Shown here in pieces: positions 60,888 to 64,000 of a stretch of 64,000 bases of DNA. The notes beneath the pieces were generated by a model that saw nothing but the letters and a program-made list of their open reading frames with translations, did no database searches and was not told the origin of the DNA. Positions within the stretch are counted from its first letter, which is position 1. Each line of letters opens with the position of its first letter. The stretch lies in the NCBI RefSeq assembly GCF_026460985.1, contig NZ_JAPKNM010000019.1:1-64000 (forward strand), written 5' to 3'. Made by a program: the position numbers and the translations under genes. The DNA is from Sphingomonas sp. GTDB taxonomy: Bacteria > Pseudomonadota > Alphaproteobacteria > Sphingomonadales > Sphingomonadaceae.

Positions 60888-61035
60888 TGGATCCCCCGGC
60901 CACCCGGTCATACGCACACTCGAATATAGAACGCTTGTCCCATTTATAGTATTATAGTCTCGCGACCGCAAAAAGGGCCGTGCCGCCGAATAAGGCAGGC
61001 GCGGCAGCGCTGCTCATTTGGTAGGCACTTGTTAA

Positions 61036-61479
<444 letters not shown>

Positions 61480-61571
61480 CGCGACGCAGCACTGTAATAT
61501 TGCGACACGCGCACAGGTAATTTTATTGCCCGATTCGGCGGGCAGACGAAAGAGAGCGAAAGGGTTCTACG

Positions 61572-62984
61572 ATGGCGAATTCGGCCAGTGATGTTCTGAA
61601 GATGGTGAAGGAGAACGAGATCGAGTGGATCGATCTGCGTTTCACCGATCCCAAGGGCAAGTGGCAGCACCTCACGATGGTCGCGAAGGTGATCGGCGAG
61701 GACGAGCTGACCGACGGCCTGATGTTCGACGGTTCGTCGATCGAAGGCTGGAAGGCGATCAACGAGTCGGACATGATCCTGAAGCCCGACCTCGACGCGG
61801 TCTGGGTCGACCCCTTCTCGGCGACGCCGATGCTGATCCTGGTCTGCGACATCGTCGAGCCCTCGACCGGCGAGCTCTATGCCCGCGATCCGCGCTCGAC
61901 CGCGAAGCGCTCGGAGGCCTACCTCAAGACCTTGGGCATCGGCGACACCGTCTATGTCGGCCCCGAGGCCGAGTTCTTCATGTTCGACGACGTCCGCTTC
62001 GAGAACAGCTACTCGACCAGCTATTACGCGATCGACGACATCGAGCTGCCGGGCAATTCGGGCAAGGAATATGAAGCCGGCAATCTCGGCCACCGTCCGC
62101 GCGCCAAGGGCGGCTACTTCCCCGTCGCGCCGGTCGACTCGGCCGTCGACATCCGCGGCGAGATGGTCGCGACGATGCTCGAGATGGGCCTGCCCTGCGA
62201 CAAGCACCACCACGAAGTCGCCGCCGCGCAGCACGAGCTCGGCCTGACCTTCGGCACGCTGGTCCAGACCGCCGACCGCATGCAGATCTACAAGTATGTC
62301 GTGCACCAGGTCGCGCAGGCCTATGGCAAGACCGCGACCTTCATGCCCAAGCCGATCAAGGAAGATAACGGCTCGGGCATGCACACCCACATTTCGATCT
62401 GGGACAAGGGCAACCCGCTCTTCGCCGGCAACGGCTATGCCGGCCTCAGCGACATGTGCCTCTACTTCATCGGCGGCGTGATCAAGCACGCCAAGGCGCT
62501 CAATGCCTTCACCAACCCGACCACCAACAGCTACAAGCGCCTGGTGCCGGGCTATGAGGCGCCGGTGCTGCTCGCTTATTCGAGCCGCAACCGCTCGGCT
62601 TCGTGCCGCATCCCTTACGGCGCGGGCAGCAAGGCGAAGCGCGTCGAGTTCCGTTTCCCCGACGCGCTGGCCAATCCGTACCTCGCTTATGCGGCGCTGC
62701 TGATGGCGGGCCTCGACGGCATCCAGAACAAGATCCATCCGGGCGACCCGATGGACAAGAACCTGTACGACCTGCCGCCGGCCGAGCTCGAGCAGGTTCC
62801 CACGGTGTGCGCATCGCTGCGCGAAGCGCTCGAGAGCCTCGAGGCGGATCAGGACTTCCTGCTCAAGGGCGACGTGTTCAGCCGCGACCAGATCGAGGCC
62901 TATATCGAGCTCAAGTACCAGGAGGTCGAGCGCTGGGAGATGACTCCGAGCCCGGTCGAATACGACATGTATTACAGCGCCTGA
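61572..62984 (+). CDS. glnA: Glutamine synthetase, type I
   Basis: 470 aa. Motifs are [37 protein letters not shown] (latch), [14 protein letters not shown] (metal), [19 protein letters not shown] (ATP/metal), [11 protein letters not shown], and the adenylylation region [17 protein letters not shown] with its tyrosine. It makes glutamine from glutamate, ammonia and ATP as a dodecamer, turned off by adenylylation through GlnE. It is downstream of glnB, with an AAAGGG Shine-Dalgarno, and ends at a strong terminator. Confidence 0.98.
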   Translation: MANSASDVLKMVKENEIEWIDLRFTDPKGKWQHLTMVAKVIGEDELTDGLMFDGSSIEGWKAINESDMILKPDLDAVWVDPFSATPMLILVCDIVEPSTGELYARDPRSTAKRSEAYLKTLGIGDTVYVGPEAEFFMFDDVRFENSYSTSYYAIDDIELPGNSGKEYEAGNLGHRPRAKGGYFPVAPVDSAVDIRGEMVATMLEMGLPCDKHHHEVAAAQHELGLTFGTLVQTADRMQIYKYVVHQVAQAYGKTATFMPKPIKEDNGSGMHTHISIWDKGNPLFAGNGYAGLSDMCLYFIGGVIKHAKALNAFTNPTTNSYKRLVPGYEAPVLLAYSSRNRSASCRIPYGAGSKAKRVEFRFPDALANPYLAYAALLMAGLDGIQNKIHPGDPMDKNLYDLPPAELEQVPTVCASLREALESLEADQDFLLKGDVFSRDQIEAYIELKYQEVERWEMTPSPVEYDMYYSA

Positions 62985-63014
62985 TCCCTCGGGTCGCAAA
63001 AGGGACAGACGGAG

Positions 63015-63047
63015 CGCCCGGACCGAAAGGTCCGGGCGTTTCGCTTT
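63015..63047 (+). terminator. Rho-independent terminator of glnB-glnA
   Basis: CGCCCGGACC-GAAA-GGTCCGGGCG, a perfect 10-bp stem with a GNRA loop, followed by TTTCGCTTT, 30 bases after the glnA stop. Confidence 0.88.
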
Positions 63048-63059
63048 ATGGGGCCATGG

Positions 63060-63926
<867 letters not shown>

Positions 63927-63956
63927 GACTATTCTCCAGTCTTCCGATATTGACAT

Positions 63957-63973
63957 GGTCTCATTTAGAGACC
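63957..63973. promoter_or_regulatory. Palindromic operator upstream of the QorB-like gene
   Basis: GGTCTC-ATTTA-GAGACC has perfect 6-bp arms with a 5-base A/T spacer, 31 bases before the reductase ATG. The geometry is that of HxlR-type repressor sites; the regulator would be just right of the window. Confidence 0.55.
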
Positions 63974-64000
63974 GATAATCGGACCCGGAAGACGGCACTT

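Noticed and set aside
60202-60957. Plus-strand ORFs of 251 and 134 aa in the gap before glnB
   Set aside because: They are Ser/Arg/Pro-rich, begin antisense to the secreted-protein gene and show no motif or ribosome site; the short minus-strand ORF at 60654-60887 is the better candidate.
61011-61027. Possible NtrC site TGCTCATTTGGTAGGCA upstream of the glnB promoter
   Set aside because: Only the outer TGC..GCA and two inner bases match the consensus; too weak to annotate.

Overview
The window is a chromosomal stretch of a high-G+C alphaproteobacterium, most likely a Sphingomonas-type organism (Sphingomonadaceae). The case rests on an intact CtrA cell-cycle regulator, a PhoK-type sphingomonad alkaline phosphatase, an N-terminally extended ribosomal protein S9 behind L13, a sigma-54-type glnB-glnA unit, and many paired-hairpin intergenic repeats. 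There is no transposase, integrase, prophage block, CRISPR array or rRNA operon. One tRNA is present, tRNA-Gly with anticodon CCC.

Layout. 0-6.4 kb holds nearly the whole valine/isobutyrate catabolic route: mmsA (cut by the left edge), isobutyryl-CoA-type acyl-CoA dehydrogenase, 3-hydroxyisobutyryl-CoA hydrolase, enoyl-CoA hydratase and mmsB. A lipoprotein and a polysaccharide deacetylase are spliced into it, and a cold-shock gene runs antisense. 6.4-13 kb is envelope and export: a cation/proton antiporter, a secreted beta-helix protein, PhoK, a DsbD-type reductase and a redoxin. 13.2-16.6 kb is the ATP-grasp / alpha-E / transglutaminase triad, in which the transglutaminase appears to have lost its nucleophilic cysteine. 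16.8-33 kb mixes bpt, ilvA, an amidohydrolase, an HPP membrane protein, an OsmC / diiron protein / small-ORF operon facing an AraC regulator, ctrA, a LysR-pirin-wrbA locus, a VanY-type peptidase, RluA and ArfB, free-methionine-sulfoxide reductase, an RcnB-like protein and an M28 peptidase.

33-48 kb: a universal stress protein; pyruvate dehydrogenase E2 and E3 separated by a small membrane protein and a thioesterase; a MerC protein next to a Fur/Zur regulator; dxs; a lone phage-tailspike-like beta-helix protein; ctaA-cutA; and rplM-rpsI. 47-50.5 kb is an overlapping minus-strand operon (membrane protein, saccharopine-dehydrogenase/DUF4166 fusion, stand-alone DUF4166) behind a GbsR/MarR regulator. 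A perfect 20-bp palindrome covers the regulator's start, and a near copy lies in front of the DUF4166 gene. 50.5-64 kb: a DUF1800/DUF1501 exported pair, a VOC protein, a metallophosphoesterase and lipid kinase, the tRNA, an M20 peptidase, a CinA-like protein, map, a secreted unknown, glnB-glnA and an NmrA/QorB-like reductase.

The most striking structure is intergenic. Seven families of paired inverted repeats (about 60-200 bp) occupy the gaps. Families A (4 copies) and E (2 copies) fill every convergent-gene gap longer than 100 bp and occur nowhere else in the window. Family A carries a 14-bp internal stem whose two arms have changed together between copies while the loop ATCGA is kept. One family-E copy is interrupted by a 64-bp three-way-junction palindrome. 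These elements and the DUF4166 operon with its twin operators are the best candidates for undescribed biology here. All function calls are from reading translated sequence; no database search was run.
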